From Isoetes taiwanensis (lineage: Eukaryota; Streptophyta; Lycopodiopsida; Isoetales; Isoetaceae), in assembly GCA_021234155.1 (NCBI GenBank), contig JAJEKV010000018.1, positions 14,828,925 to 14,892,924 of the forward strand: a DNA stretch of 64,000 nucleotides. Reading direction: 5' to 3'. Under the pieces are notes generated by a model that saw only the letters and a list, made by a program, of their open reading frames with translations, did not search any database and had not been told where the DNA came from. A program made the translations under genes and the position numbers. The number at the start of each line of letters is the position of its first letter. The first letter of the stretch is position 1. Shown piece by piece: positions 22,198 to 33,465 of this stretch.

Positions 22198-23123
22198 GCC
22201 ACCTTGGTATGCTCGAATGTTTGAGCCATCTTGGCATGTTTGGGCCACCTTGGCATGTTGGAACCTAGGTGGCATCTTGGAGTGCTTGGCATGTTTGAGC
22301 CTAGGTGGCATGTTGGAGCCGAGGTGGCATGTTTGAGCTACCTTGGCATGTTGTTGCCTATGTAGCATGTTGGAGCCTAGATGGCATGTTTGAGCCACCT
22401 TGCCATGCTGGATCCTAGATGGCATCTTGGAGCGCATGTGGCATGTTTGAGCCACCTTGGCATGTTTGATCTTAGGTGGCATGTTAAAGCCTAGGTGGCA
22501 TCTTGGAAAGCGCATGGCATGTTTGAGCAACCTTGGCATGTTTGAGCCACCTTGGAATGTTTGAGCCGAGGTGGCATGTTTGAGCCACCTCGGCATGTTT
22601 GATCCTAGGTGGCATGTTGGAGCCTAGGTGGCATGTTTGAGCCACCTTGGTATGCTGAAGCCTAGGTGGCATGTTGGAGCCCACGGTTTTGAGCCACCTT
22701 GGCATGTTGGAGCCTGGGCATGTTGGATCCCACGCCTTTGAGCCACCTTGGCATGTTGGAGCCTAGGTGGCATGTTGGAGCCCCCGTGGCATGTTTGAGC
22801 CAGCTTGGCATGTTTGGGTCACCTTGGCATGTTTGATCCTAGATGATATGTTGGAGCCTAGGTGGCATCTTGGAGCGCACATTGCATGTTCGAGCCATCT
22901 AGGCATGTTTGAGCCTAGGTGGCATGTTGGAGCCGAGATGGCATGTTTGAGCCACCTTGGCATGTTGGAGCCTAGGTGGCATGTTGGAGCCCCTGCAGTA
23001 TGTTTGAGCCACCTTGGCATGTTGGAGCCTAGGTGGCATATATAGAGCCCACGTGTTTGCTCCACCTTGGCATGTTGGAGCCTAGGTGGCATGTTGGAGC
23101 CCACGTGGCATGTTTGAGCCACC

Positions 23124-23836
23124 TTGGCATGTTTGAGCCTAGGTGGCATGTCGGAGCCGAGGTGGCATATTTGAGCCACCTTGGCATGTTGGAGCCCCTA
23201 CTGCATGTTTGGGCCACCTTGGCATGGTAGAGCCTAGGTGGCATGTTGGATCCCACGTTTTTGAGCCAGCTTGGCATGTTGGAGCCTAGGTGGCATCTGG
23301 AGACCGCGTGGCATGTTTGGGACACCTTGGCATGTTTGATCCTAGGTGGCCTATTGGTAGGTGGCATCTTGGAGGGTGCGTGGCATGTTTGAGCCACCTT
23401 GGCATGTTTGAGCCTAGGTGGCATGTTGGAGCCTGCGTGGCGTGTTTGAGTCACTTTGGCATGTTGGAGCCTACGTGGCATGCTTGAGCCATCTTGGCAT
23501 GATGGAGCCTAGGTGGCATGTTGGAGCCAACGTGGCATGTTTGAGCCACCTTGACATCTTGGAGCCTAGGTGGCATGTTTGAGCCATCTTGGCATGCTGG
23601 ATCCTAGGTGGCATGTTGGAGCCCATGTGTTTGAGCGACCTTGGTATGTTGGAGTCTAGGTGGCATGTTGGAACCTAGGTGGCAGCTTGGAGCCTAGGTG
23701 GCATCTTGGAGCGCGCGTGGCATGTTTGAGCCACCTTGGCCTGTTTGAGCCTAGCTGGAGCTGAGGTGGCATGTTTGAGCCACCTTGGCATGTTGGAGCC
23801 TAGGTAGCATGTTGGAGCCTAGGTGCCATGTTCGAG
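23124..23836 (+). repeat. segmental duplication inside the minisatellite, copy 2
   Basis: Second copy of 21409-22197, shorter through internal losses (about 75 bp matching 21956-22030, and about 13 bp near 23357). It runs to the exact right end of the array. Confidence 0.75.
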
Positions 23837-23838
23837 CT

Positions 23839-24730
23839 CTCCGATTTGATCGACGCCGACTTGCCAGGAGGTTAGCTTAGTATGTTTCTTAGTTAGCCTT
23901 AAGTTCTGGCTCATGTATTCTAGTTAGTAGAGTGCATGTGCCTGAATCTTGGAACGTGTGGGCGATGATGGGATACGCCTTTAAGGCATTCTCTAGGCCA
24001 GCACGCACCAAGAGGTGCGCATGACCAATAGGGTCATGCGAGAGAGGAAATGAGGCATGGTGCACGATGATGGGACATCGGTCGGATGCTCTCTATGCCA
24101 CGATGCGGGGCTCGCACACCTGGCCATAGGGGGGTCATGGTGAAGGTCAAAGTGATCATGCGCGATGGTGGGATCGTGAGACGTTCCCTAGCTTAAAACC
24201 CTTGGGGCATGATGCACTAGGGGTACTCGGCACCGGGTAACCGAGTACAAGGTAGCACTTGATCATGGGCGATGATAGGATCATCTTAAATAGTTCTCAA
24301 GCTCAAATCCGAAAGGGCCATGATCGAGTGCAAGGTAGTAGGGTAACCTTGAGCTGGTAGTTCGGCTCAAGGAGGTAGGTAAGGGGGTGGTCCCCTAAAA
24401 CCACAATTATTAACTAAACTAACGTAATGTGCTACTTGTGCAGGGCGAGCATAGGGGAGCACCGGCAGGGGCGCATTGCGTGGAGGAGGGGAAGCATAAT
24501 TTAGACTTGAAATTATGAACCCTAATATTGTATGTGATAATGTTTGACTTATTATGACATTACTATTGTTAAGGCTATATAAATTTTGTATAGACATAAA
24601 TATAGCCTATGCTATATATTAATGCAATAGTAAGTTTCTCTTTGCATGTATCTTGTTGTTTTGCAGGAATAGGATAGGTTCGTCACCTTAGCGCAATGCT
24701 GAGGACAGCATTGTCCTAAGGGGGGGAGAC
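23839..24730 (+). mobile_element. family C Gypsy 3' untranslated region with polypurine tract
   Basis: Non-coding end of a plus-strand Gypsy element. It contains about four diverged copies of a roughly 100-bp motif with GCGATGATGGGAT (about 23960, 24065, 24160 and 24265). It ends in the polypurine tract aaggggggagac (24718-24730) directly before the LTR. The coding part of the element is not upstream; the minisatellite is there instead. Confidence 0.65.
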
Positions 24731-26375
24731 TGTGACGTTCCAGGGGAATATACGTTATAAATACGTATATTCCTGGACCCGTCAGCATACAAGTCTATCC
24801 ATGTAGCCTTGTATACCTTAGAAAGTGGCAAGGGGTGCACATCTAAGTTAATTGTTTAACTTAGATAACCTTAGGATAAGGCCCTTTTCCACATGGCCTT
24901 ATCCTATTGGGCAACCGCCACACGGCCCCATCCTATTGGTGCCACGTGGCATCCCATGTGGACCCTCACCTATATTGGCTCAAACCCTAACCCTAGACCC
25001 TTTTCCTGACTCTAGCACCTGAACACTCATCTACGCGCCCGAAACCCCATTTCGAGCATCGTTCGTCGTAGCATAGCCTGCTGCAGCAGCCCCCGAAGTG
25101 TGTGCATGATCGTAGAGGGAGCAAGGCTTCGACCCACGTCAAGGAGCATGGAGATGCCAGGAATGGGAGGAAGCGCGTCTGGAGTAGGTAGGTGGAGTAG
25201 AGTTCGTAGTAGTTCATATGGAAGGTAGCACTCCAGATGGGTTTGTATCTTGTATCTAGAGTAGAGCCATCCTAGAACCCTTGTTGAGCATCTTGAACCC
25301 TAATCAAGGAACCCTAACTGTAAGTTAGATATGTATGATTAGGTTAAGATGTTCTTCTGATGTTTATCATGATATGATGTAGGTGATGTTGGTTGATCAT
25401 GTTGCTCCTCTTGTATTGGGAAGGGGGGTAGAGACCTAGGGCCATATGCAGTATGCTCCTAATGTAGATCCCTTAGTTCCTATTAGTTGCGGCATGTGCA
25501 TAGGAACCCATCGGGCTATGGAGGCTATGATGTGACTCAGCACTACACAACGGGGCTAGAGGCAATACGGAAGGAGGATCCCTGCCGAGTGGGGGCTACG
25601 GGGGATCCCATAGTGGGCTAGGCTTATGGTCGGTCACTTCGTGTGGGCCGAGCATGGGTCCGACACCTCCTGCGGCAATGGTGTCGCCCTGCCTCTCAAG
25701 AGTTGCAAGTGTCGGCTTGGCTCTTGTTTTGGGGGGTTAAGTTGGGTACGAATCGTGTGTCGCCACGATTCTCTAGCCGCTCGTGGAGCCTCTAGACCCC
25801 GGGAAGGGGAGAGATGCAACCCTTCCTGCCTCGACGGACCAGGGAGATGCAACCTGGAGTAGTCCCGATGGGTGATGCCATGGGATTGCGTATCCGGAAG
25901 GCTAGAGTCACGCCAGAGCTTGATCTAGCCCATCTGCAAAGTATGCACAGGAGGGGCGGATGGAGTGGTCAACCCTAGCCATTGTCTTATGCCAGCCCTC
26001 GCCATTGTTATGACTCGGTCTGCTCTATCTTGAGGCCTAGCCAGTCAGTCATCCTCCTTATGAGTCGGAGCCATGGGTAGGAGCTCTCATGTTTTATGGG
26101 TTATGATTATCTTTGTTGCACGTATGGATATGTGATGGACTACCCTTCAAGGTAGTATATTGTATTGTTACTGCTAGTTCTAACGTTATTTATGCTTTCG
26201 CTGTGATAGGAGCTTATAGGGGAAGGGCGCGCAAGACACCTTCGTGTCCCCTTCCCGCACTAAGGTGATCCCAGAGTGCGGGGTAGACGAACGGCCCGTG
26301 CGGTCGGAGGACGGGATGGGGGATTTCCTATGGAGTGTACGGTCGGGTGCCGTATATTTCGTAGGGAGCGTCACA
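24731..26375 (+). repeat. family C 3' LTR (1645 bp)
   Basis: Starts TGTGACGTTCC and ends GGGAGCGTCACA, a perfect 7-base inverted terminal pair. The interior matches the reversed LTR at 59182-60290 (for example the GGTCGGTCAC...GTGTGGG segment). It lands inside the LINE RT; AATAA at 26376 would be the target duplication, but no matching left flank was found. Confidence 0.85.
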
Positions 26376-28445
26376 AATAAGCAACCCATTAAGCATTCCC
26401 CTAGCCATCTTTTCCTTCATCATAGAAGTTAAGAGGTTTGCCATAATTAGGAATAGATATGGAGCAAGGGGGCATCCTTGTCTAATACCCTTCCTTAGCT
26501 CGAAAAGTCCAGATGGCTGACCATTTACCAGAACAGACGCAGATGCCATCTTATTTAGACCCATAACTAGATTGATAAAGTCTACTTCAAACCCCATATG
26601 GGCCATTACCTCTCTTAGCCCACTCCATCTAAGTGTATCATAAGCTCTACGGAAATCAAGCTTGAGCATAACACATTTCTAATGAGAAGACTTACCCCAA
26701 TGGAGCCCCTCTCTAGCTGCCAAATAATTGTCCAGGATGTTTCTACCGGGTAAGAACGCTGACTGTTCACATCCAATTACTCGAGCCAAGATTGGCTTAA
26801 TACGGCTAGCTATAACCTTCATGATTACTTTATATAAAACATTTGTGAGTGCTATCGGTCTCCATTCATTACGGGCCTGAGGTCTACTCACCTTTGGTAT
26901 CAATGATATAAATCCAGCTGCCAAGGTTGGGTGAAGATATTTTATAGCCCAAGCCCCTTTGACTGCTTTAAGAAAGAAAGGTCCCAAGATATCCCAAAAT
27001 TCCATGTAGAACTCTGGTGGGAAGCCATCCGGCCCTGGAGATTTTCCAGAGGCTAGGGAACATAAGGCCTTATAAATTTCTGCATCTCCTGGTACCTGAA
27101 GGAGTAATCTATTATCATCACTACTTATTGACGGAACTCTACTTAGAGAGGGTAACCATAAAGAGCATTGAGTAGAGTAGTCATTTGGAAGAGGATCTTC
27201 CTTAAAGAGCCCCTCATAGCTATTCCTAAAGAATGATTTGATTTCAACCTCCTCTTTAAGGAGTTGTTGCTCATCATCTATAACCGAGGTGATGCTGTTA
27301 TCTGCCAACCTAGCCCCTGCCATTCTAAAGAAACATTTGGAGCTTTCATGGTCTACTTCAGCGTACCATTTAGTTTTAGATCTCACAGCTGCCCCTCGAG
27401 CTTACTCCTCCTCCACAACTTTGACTCTAATAGTCAGTTCATTCTCAAGTGTCTGATAGGAACTATTGAATGGATCTGACATTAAATCCTGCTTAACCTT
27501 CCGGATTTGATCATAGAGGTCAACCTTAGATCTGCGGAACTCTTTGGCCTGTTCTCTACCCCATTTTTTTATCCATTCCTTCATTACCACAACTTTTTGG
27601 ACCCATGCTTTCATACTAGGGAGCTCATCCTCCCTTGATTGTGCCAGAACAAAAGCTCTAAAGGGATTACAAAATGCGTCCTTACCAAGGAGTCCCGTAT
27701 TGAATTTGAAGGGGATGTTGCCTCTGCCTCTAGTAGTAGGAAGGCTTTCAGCTTTTGTGGCACATGGTCTGTGAGAGAAAGACAAGTCTCCTTCTACAAA
27801 GCACCTGTCCATAAAGGGAGCCGACTTATTGGCCAGATAGAATCTATCCCGAAGACAATAGACTCGATCCGCCCCACTTTGATTGTTTGACCATGAATAT
27901 GGTGTGTTTGATGGGGGGAGGAGGACAAATCCACAATTATTAAGGAGAGAATCCCATGCCACCCGTTCCTCCCCTAAAAGATTCCTGTGTAATCCAATCT
28001 TTTGATCCCAGACATCTGTCATATTGAGGTCGCCCCCTAAAACCCAATTGTCAACTGTTTGACGGAGCAACCATTCTTGAATTTCTCTCCAAAGCATCAC
28101 TCTCTCTGTCGGTTTATTCCTTACATATATATTTATCAACCCCCATTGAATTTCACTTGTTTCAAATTGTACTGCTTGCCATCTTCCCTCTGTTCCCACA
28201 TATTGAAGGGTACTAGTTAGTCCTTTCCAAACAATCCTCGTACCCACTTTAGTGCCTCTAGCAGCACAGGTAAAAGAAGAGTATTGACTGCCCATCCAGC
28301 CACCAAGCGACCTAGCCTCAAAATCTGAGAGCCTACGCTCCTGTATGAGTATAATATCCGCATTCATAGATCTAATGGCCGACAAAACTCTAGCCCTTTT
28401 TAAAACACCTTTGATTCCCCTTAGGTTCCATGAGACAATCTTCAT
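26376..28445 (-). pseudogene. LINE ORF2: endonuclease and reverse transcriptase, 3' truncated
   Basis: Nicks target DNA and copies LINE RNA at the nick. The ATG at 28445 opens an APE-type endonuclease with SWNLRGI, IQERRL, GGDLNM and DRVYCLRDRFYLA; the final SDH box reads FSH, so a catalytic Asp is missing. RT follows in the same frame with GKSPGPDGFPPEFY, LIPKV, WRPIALTNVLYK, QSAFLPGRNI, LKLDFRRAYDTL and GIRQGCPLAPYLF. The frame is broken only by TAA at 27402-27404 and TAG at 26679-26681, both one C-to-T change from a Gln codon. The protein ends before the YADD box because the LTR replaces the rest. Confidence 0.9.
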
Positions 28446-30412
28446 AGTCTATAACTCATAAAGCTATGTTGATCCGCCCCCTTTACTGGTCCCAATATAG
28501 TATGAACCCCTTGTGAAACCCTTATTTTTGGTGTGACGAATTAAACTCCTAGGGTCAATAGTCATTACCATCCCCTCTGTCTCCTTCCATATCCATAGGT
28601 TAATGACCTTTATTCCATTTTCTACTAGATTATCATTTTCCCAATAGATTGTTTTTCACACGCTCATGCCTACCTAGACTTATTTTGCCTCCTTTCCTGA
28701 CTTCTGAGCTCTGATACCTTAGTTTGTTTTTTAATTTTGACCATAAAAAGGGGCTATTTATGGGGATCCTCCCATCCATGTCGACAAAGCATGGATCTTT
28801 GTACCTTTGTCCCGGGGAATGCCTCCCCAATAACTTATCCACTAATGATTGCCATTTGTACTTCTGTCCTGGAATCCCACTTAACTTATCCTGCAATGTT
28901 TGCAATTTTATCTTAGGGTATAGCTTCCCCCTAGCATAGAGAAATTGACCTTTCTCCCTTCATTCTCCTTTTCAACTCGTTCGAAGGGGAATTCAACAAG
29001 TTGAGGCTCCCTGATATCTTCTCTTTTATATTTGTTTAGCCTCAGTTTGGGTAAATCGATTATGATATAAACCCCCCAAGTCCCATAGGGAAAATCTCCC
29101 CAATCCCTTCTCATACAAAGTGGTTTGATGTAACTTGGTCTCAATCCCCCGATTATAGATCCCTCTTTAGTAATGTTAGAGTACTGGCCGCCTATTGGAC
29201 CAAAGGACTGAAGACCAGGATCATCTTTAGTGCAGGGTAGTAGGAGCCATGTTATCCTTGTAATGAAGTTAGGTTCCAATACCCTCTTTATGCAATGATT
29301 AATTTCAATAGTGATTGTGATCTTCATGACTTTATAGTAATGGTGGAGGCAAAAGAACATGCCAACCATACATTCCATATGATATTTCCCAAGAACCCTC
29401 ATGCTTGTTATTAGGAGGACCACCTCACACATCTCGCCCATTCCCCCCATTCGCTACTCCATTTCAGGACCCTTTTTCCCTTTTTGTAAATCCATTTCAC
29501 CCTTCTACAATTTCCCAATACCCACTCTAGGAACCATTCTCCCTTTTTCTTAGCCCATTTCAACTTTCTTTGTTTGATATAATTAGCTTTTCTGGTGTTT
29601 CGGCCTTCTTGATACATCTTAGCATCTGGATAACATGACCAAACTCTAGATGGCCTGCCTATGGGTATATCCTTAACTTTATTCATGGTTCTAATTGTAT
29701 TTTTAGTTAAATATAGCCGTAACTGCCTTATGGATGGCATACTTTGTGCATGCAAAGGTGGACTTGCAACACAAAGTTTTCTGTTACACTTTGATGCCAA
29801 AACATAGTAACATATTTCCCATTTTTGCTGCCATCTTGCAAAGTGCATACATCTTACACAATAATTCCGGAAATTTGTCTGCATTTTTTTGATTTATAAT
29901 TCAACTTTTACAGCGGAATTGCTACAGCCTTCCAACGCCACACAAAACTTACATTAAAGTTTCCAATCTTTGTCAGCCTGCTGCTACACATCTCTGAGCT
30001 ACTTTCTTTTAACCTTTGCTTGTTTCCATTTGAATAACTTTCTTCAAACTTCTTTTCCAGCTTCATTCCCTGCCTAACCCACCCTGTAGTTCTGATCTTA
30101 AGGCCGCAATCATATCTTGCTACCGACATCCTTGAAGTGAACAATTTGTCAAATCCATCTTTTCTATAACTTATCCTTCCCTTGGATTTGGAAGGATAGT
30201 ACAACCAAGTAGCCTTCCAACCAATTATTGATACCAGACCATCCAACTGTTTATACTTTTTTCCTAATACAGACAAATGTAGGTAATAGCAGGAGATAGA
30301 GTCAAAAAACTTACCTCGCTTAGGAGATAAGGCTCCCACTTCAGTCCTTGTAGCCATACGATCTCGCATACGGGATATATTTCCCTCTATATGTACTAGG
30401 AGGTGCATCCTT
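28446..30412 (-). other. LINE ORF1-ORF2 spacer with four consecutive minus-strand ORFs
   Basis: Nearly 2 kb between the ORFs, far longer than plant LINEs usually have. Minus-strand ORFs of 177, 157, 180 and 90 codons (30441-29908, 29884-29411, 29450-28908, 28905-28633) tile most of it. They are Lys/Arg/Trp-rich. I recognise no domain and cannot say whether they ever coded for protein. Confidence 0.45.
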
Positions 30413-32109
30413 TTACGCTGGCCTCTTCCCCTTTCGAGCACCTTCTAATTTAGAGTGCTCATGAAGAACCTTGGCTACAACAGCTGGATCAAAAGACACC
30501 TTCTTTTGCAGCTTTCCTTCCTTTTCTTTACTGAGCTAATAGCAATGATCTCCTCCGGATCACTGATTTCCAGTAGTGGTTCTTGATCAGGCAAGGCTTC
30601 TGCAGGCTTTTTAAAAAGTTCATCACCATCAGATGCATGATCCGCTTCAGCTACATGAATTGCTGCCTTCGACTTCCCTGTGACAGCAGTAGTTGGGACT
30701 GTATTGCTGCATTTATCACTTCCTGGAGCTGCAAGGCTTCCCAAACTGCCAATATCATCCTTATCAGAGGTATCATAAGGTTCCAATGCCTGGGAGATAG
30801 ATAAGGTGGTGTGCAGGGTCGGCTCTCCTTTCGTAAACTCCTTTTCATTATTCTCCTTTGCATGACAGGAATCTGGCTCCCCTTTTGTAGGCTCCTTTAT
30901 GTTGTTTGCATGGCAGGAGTCTACTTCAGCAATGGTGGAATCCACATCAGCAGTGGTCAAGTCTTTTTGGGCGGTCAATGCAATTTGGCTATCAATGATG
31001 GATGGTACACATGTCGTTCTCCCTGATAGTAATGGGTCAACATCTGGACCACCAGGGGGAATGAAGACCAAAGATTGAGTTGAATTGGTCCCTGATTCTG
31101 TCATAATCACCTGTTCTTGCACTGGTCCCTTTTTGAAGGATTTGTTAGTATCCTCTGTTGCCAATGAGCCTTGACCCAAACAACCTAAATTACTTTCATC
31201 ATTAAACTGTTCATGCATGCTGTTCTTAGAGCCAGAACTTTCTCCAACAAGAAAATTTGGGCCAGGGCGTCGTATGGAGAGATTATAACTACCTTGGCCT
31301 CCACGAAGACTAGAGAAACCTTTTCCCTTACCTCTGCCATGTCTTGTTACCAATGTATATCCATCATCCTCAGCTGCTTCCTTCCCTTTTACAGTGTCAG
31401 CCATTTGTTTGGATTGTTCCCCTGGAGTAATACAAAGGGCAGATGCATGGACTATTGCATCACACATAAGACAAGGAGGAGGCAGGCCCGAGGTAACTAG
31501 ATTGAACAGAATCTTTTTATTCGTGTAACCTTTGAAGGGAACGTGATCTGGAATGGGCTTCAATATATCCATGGAAATGCAGATCTCTGGAGCCTCATTG
31601 CTATTGCTACCCATTGAAATAAACTAGCCCAATGAAGCTGCAATGGACTTAAATGCTTTTTCTGTCCAGTATTCAGAACATAGGCAGCTAAGTGAGACCC
31701 AAACAGGGTAGTAAACTGCATCCGGGTTGAAGGGGTCAAAGTCTTCTCGCCACCTTTGAAGAAGGAACTGACCATTGAGAGATGAAACTATGCCTTTTCT
31801 AAAGAGAATGTTAGCTTCACTCTCTGTAGCAGTAGTAACAATGAAGTAGAGATTTCCAAGCCAATGCAGTCTAGATGGAATTTTGGCTCTACAAACTCTA
31901 TCTAGCACTTTTGTGATCTCCCCAAGATTTGGATCTCCCCTGATGATTTTACCAATAAGACCAAGTTTGTCTAAATGACGGATGCGATGAGCTACCTCAG
32001 GAATGCGCAAGGAGACACAATCATCTCGAGGATCAGAGGGAGGATCCTCAAGATCAGACATACATGGGATAACCTTTGGTCCTCCTTCAGCAACGTGCTG
32101 CTTAGTCAT
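30413..32109 (-). pseudogene. LINE ORF1 (DUF4283-like region and CCHC knuckle)
   Basis: RNA-binding chaperone-like ORF1 of plant LINEs. The ATG is at 32109 (MTKQHVAEGG). The DUF4283-like part runs to about 31627 (FRKGIVSSLNGQFLLQRW, FDPF, PVWVSLSCL, SEYWTEKAFKSIAASLG). An in-frame TAG at 31624-31626 separates it from the continuation, which has a CX2CX4HX4C knuckle CLMCDAIVHASALC (about 31435-31480). A long Ser/Asp/Glu-rich low-complexity tail follows. A frameshift near 30520 leads to the last residues KVSFDPAVVAKVLHEHSK, ending at about 30413. Confidence 0.75.
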
Positions 32110-32111
32110 CT

Positions 32112-32474
32112 TTAGTATAGTTCCAGCCAATACTCACTACCTAACCAGGCCGGACGGACAACAAAAGCTTGAGCAGGCAGGACTGTTGGGTCAGCAAAAA
32201 AAAGAAGTCTAATTGTACGTCTAACAAAAACAGGATCCCCTTGAATAAGTAATCCCCCTAAGCAGTGAAATTGATCAGAGAAGAGTGACCTGTTATCTAC
32301 TAGAGTAGACCAAAGTTCGTCAACTGGGCCCTCAATCCATCCCCACCATAAGTAGATACCATTAGTTAAGATCACTGAACGAAAAATAAATTCAGACCTG
32401 CTAGGAGAAGTGGCAGTAGACAGATTTGACAGATGAGGACTGGAATTGTTAGAGATGGGGATATGGGCGTCCAT
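32112..32474 (-). CDS. small ORF upstream of LINE ORF1
   Basis: 120 codons from ATG (MDAHIPISN). Its stop TAA (32112-32114) lies two bases before the ORF1 ATG at 32109, a spacing suggestive of termination-reinitiation. It contains a Trp-rich segment ending ELWSTLVDNRSLF that resembles the ORF at 32587-32826. No known domain recognised. It could also be the decayed N-terminus of ORF1. Confidence 0.45.
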   Translation of the reverse strand: MDAHIPISNNSSPHLSNLSTATSPSRSEFIFRSVILTNGIYLWWGWIEGPVDELWSTLVDNRSLFSDQFHCLGGLLIQGDPVFVRRTIRLLFFADPTVLPAQAFVVRPAWLGSEYWLELY

Positions 32475-32586
32475 TCAGAGATTTCACTAAACATGGTATA
32501 CCTCCAGAGAAATCATTTCACCCAAGGAGTGGCAAAAAACTGAGAATAGAGATGTAACTGGGCGATCTTCACCAAGATTAGCAATC

Positions 32587-32826
32587 TTAAATTCTGTGGC
32601 TGTTGCCTGATGGTCTAAGGAGATGAAATATGTGCTCATCTACCAACATGCACCACAACTCAGAGGACTGGCTCTCAACCCACCTACAGCTAACTTTGTT
32701 TGAAGCAAAGATTATCACAAAATATTTACTGAGATCAAGAGTGGAAAGAGGTGAAGAAACCTGATATTGAGGGGAAGAAAGAGCTGGAGATGCACAAATC
32801 ACAGCCAAACGTAAAGGAAGATCCAT
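32587..32826 (-). CDS. second small ORF at the LINE 5' end, related to the first
   Basis: 79 codons from ATG (MDLPLRLAV). It shares with the downstream small ORF the pattern [SN]...WVE....ELW..LVD...F (here RWVESQSSELWCMLVDEHIF). The pair looks like an internal duplication. Function unknown. Confidence 0.4.
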   Translation of the reverse strand: MDLPLRLAVICASPALSSPQYQVSSPLSTLDLSKYFVIIFASNKVSCRWVESQSSELWCMLVDEHIFHLLRPSGNSHRI

Positions 32827-33096
32827 GAAACAGAGTAAAATGGTGGATTAATGGGCTCTGGAGCTTGGTTCATATAAAGGCCATGGAATGATTAAAGAAG
32901 ACCAAATCCAGAAGGAAGACCCATTAAATCTAAGAGGACGGATTGCAAATCTAAAGCTGAAAGTGATGGAGAAGGAAACGAATAGGAGAGTAGCCACAGA
33001 AGAATCGGATGATCAGGGCCAATTCCAAGCAGATTGGTCAATGGTAAGAAGAGAAGGAAAAATGAGGTCAAGGTAGACCTGCACACTACAAAGGTC

Positions 33097-33245
33097 GTCA
33101 GAACAGGCAGATGTAGTACAGTCAGAACAGGCAGATGTAGTTCAACCACTGCCGAAACCCAGGTCTGTCTATTGCATCTAATCCATCCCCTCCAGCCACT
33201 GCCGAAACCCAGGTCTGTCTATTGCGGCTAATCCATCCCCTCCAA
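33097..33245 (-). repeat. tandem repeats in the LINE 5' untranslated region
   Basis: Two exact 24-bp units beginning GTCAGAACAGGCAGATGTAG (33097 and 33121), followed by two nearly identical 50-bp units beginning CCACTGCCGAAACCCAGG (33146 and 33196). Such repeats near a LINE 5' end can be promoter monomers, but no activity can be inferred from sequence alone. Confidence 0.7.
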
Positions 33246-33465
33246 AGTTCCTGTTCAAGGTCTGCCACCAGCCTCCATAATCGAACTTCTGCCCCGCATC
33301 CCCCTTACTGGGGGGGCTTGTACTGAATCTGCTGCTTTTTCTCTAATCGACTACAGGGATCACCGGAGTTCAGAAAAGGGGTTTTTTTTATAGAGGAAAG
33401 TGAAACCATTGTTCTAAATTCTCTCTCCTCTTATTAGCGCCAGCGCCCTCAAAAGGATTTCGCTC

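Larger units (their letters stand above)
20841..23838 (+). repeat. 19-bp minisatellite, main array (about 3 kb)
   Basis: Roughly 150 tandem units of GGCATGTTKGAGCCNNNNT. The constant part is GGCATGTT(T/G)GAGCC; the variable tail cycles among TAGGT, CACGT, ACCTT, GAGGT and similar. Alternating ACCTT and TAGGT tails give partial self-complementarity. Because 19 is not a multiple of 3, the array yields open frames in several phases on both strands (repeated HATWAPTCHLGSNMP-like peptides). These are not genes. Confidence 0.92.
26376..33465 (-). mobile_element. nearly full-length plant LINE (non-LTR retrotransposon)
   Basis: Minus-strand order: 5' untranslated repeats, two small ORFs, ORF1, a 2-kb spacer, then ORF2 with endonuclease and RT. 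The 5' end is placed near 33465, where similarity to family A gag stops (after KDKE). The 3' end is lost at 26376 where the family C LTR begins. The ORFs need few corrections: one TAG and one frameshift in ORF1, and one TAA and one TAG in ORF2. Confidence 0.85.

Noticed and set aside
20440-23487. Many overlapping ORFs coding repeated HATWAPTCHLGSNMP-like or GMLEPRWHVGA-like peptides
   Set aside because: They are translations of the 19-bp minisatellite in several phases on both strands; composition follows the repeat, with no start, domain or codon signal.
20841-23838. CRISPR-like array
   Set aside because: Units are contiguous 19-mers with no unique spacers, in plant DNA.
24993-26389. ORFs inside the family C LTR
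   Set aside because: Short, GC-biased frames on both strands inside a non-coding LTR.
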